A stretch of DNA of 5,362 bases from an uncultured Actinomyces sp. (lineage in GTDB: Bacteria; Actinomycetota; Actinomycetes; Actinomycetales; Actinomycetaceae), in assembly GCA_915069725.1 (NCBI GenBank), contig CAJZFF010000165.1, positions 1 through 5,362 of the forward strand, in the 5' to 3' direction. Below the pieces are notes generated by a model. The model ran no database searches, was not told the origin of the DNA, and saw only the letters and a program-made list of their open reading frames with translations. The position numbers were made by a program, and so were the translations under genes. Position 1 is the first letter of the stretch. Every line of letters begins with the position of its first letter. Shown piece by piece: positions 4,968 to 5,362 of this stretch.

Positions 4968-5362
4968 TCAGAGCACCATGGCGGCGATCCACCCGGCGAT
5001 GAGCAGGGGGATGTTGAAGTGCAGGAAGGTCGGGATGACCGAGTCGCGCATGTGGTCGTGCTGCCCGTCGGCGTTGAGGCCGGCCGTGGGCCCCAGCGTG
5101 GAGTCCGACGCCGGTGAGCCGGCATCCCCCAGGGCCCCGGCGGTCCCGATGAGGGAGACCGTGGCGACCGGGGAGAAGCCCAGGGAGACGCACAGCGGCA
5201 CGTAGATCGCCGAGATGATCGGCAGGGTGGAGAAGGATGAGCCGATCCCCATCGTCACGATGAGGCCCACGAGCAGCATGACGAAGGCGGCCGCGGGCTT
5301 GGAGCCGGCGAACAGGGAGGTCGCCGACTTCACCAGCGGCTCGATCTGCTTGGTCTCCTTCA
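4968..5362 (-). CDS. YuiF-type Na+/H+ antiporter family (NhaC superfamily) transporter, C-terminal part
   Basis: About 130 C-terminal residues are present; the gene continues past the high-coordinate edge. Two hydrophobic segments bracket the conserved part: [25 protein letters not shown] residues near the start of the fragment, and [16 protein letters not shown] at the very C-terminus, with a further segment [15 protein letters not shown] and [11 protein letters not shown] between. The polar stretch [20 protein letters not shown] followed by QHDH and the [10 protein letters not shown] motif is, as I recall, characteristic of the YuiF/COG2056 branch of the NhaC superfamily, annotated variously as Na+/H+ antiporter or amino-acid (histidine) transporter. 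The substrate cannot be told from this fragment. The stop is TGA at 4968-4970. It precedes proC by 88 bp on the same strand, so a role in amino-acid uptake is possible but only contextual. Confidence 0.82.
   Translation of the reverse strand, partial: KETKQIEPLVKSATSLFAGSKPAAAFVMLLVGLIVTMGIGSSFSTLPIISAIYVPLCVSLGFSPVATVSLIGTAGALGDAGSPASDSTLGPTAGLNADGQHDHMRDSVIPTFLHFNIPLLIAGWIAAMVL

Noticed and set aside
1..5362. Mobile element, CRISPR array, tRNA or rRNA gene
   Set aside because: No transposase, regularly spaced repeats, target-site duplications or RNA gene sequence were seen on either strand.

Overview
The window looks like chromosomal DNA from a high-GC actinobacterium. Codon use is strongly G/C-ending, and the sulfite reductase and APS reductase resemble the mycobacterial/actinobacterial proteins; something in or near Actinomycetaceae is plausible, but the genus is inference. 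Every gene I can support lies on the minus strand, so the text below runs from high to low coordinates.

At the high end, 4968-5362 holds the C-terminal third or so of a YuiF-type (NhaC superfamily) membrane transporter. An 88-bp gap follows, then a complete proC (pyrroline-5-carboxylate reductase, 4055-4879). A 466-bp stretch without a long gene (3589-4054) separates proC from a tightly packed sulfate assimilation operon: sir (ferredoxin-type sulfite reductase, 1885-3588), cysH (APS reductase, 1097-1888), cysD (sulfate adenylyltransferase small subunit, 90-1100) and the first 30 codons of cysN (1-90). The junctions are ATGA, ATGA and TGATG overlaps, so the four genes are probably co-transcribed and translationally coupled. 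CysDN makes APS, CysH reduces it to sulfite, and Sir reduces sulfite to sulfide for cysteine synthesis. The CysH sequence carries the iron-sulfur cysteines of the APS-using type, so no APS kinase is needed, and none is seen.

The most interesting part is the 275-nt leader upstream of sir. A promoter-like element (TTGTCG, 17 bp, TAATGT) places a likely transcription start on or next to an ATG. That ATG opens a 28-codon reading frame ending Met-Cys-Cys-Arg-Ala-stop. This matches the architecture of the leaderless, cysteine-codon leader peptides that control sulfur operons in mycobacteria. Between this small frame and sir I find four complementary segment pairs. One pairs the Cys-codon/stop region with a distal segment, two compete for the same strand, and the last closes over the sir Shine-Dalgarno. 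They fit a translational attenuator in which a ribosome stalled for lack of Cys-tRNA would open the sir start site. No run of four or more U is present in this leader after the small frame, which argues against termination-type attenuation. The model comes from reading complementarity by eye; no folding energies were computed.
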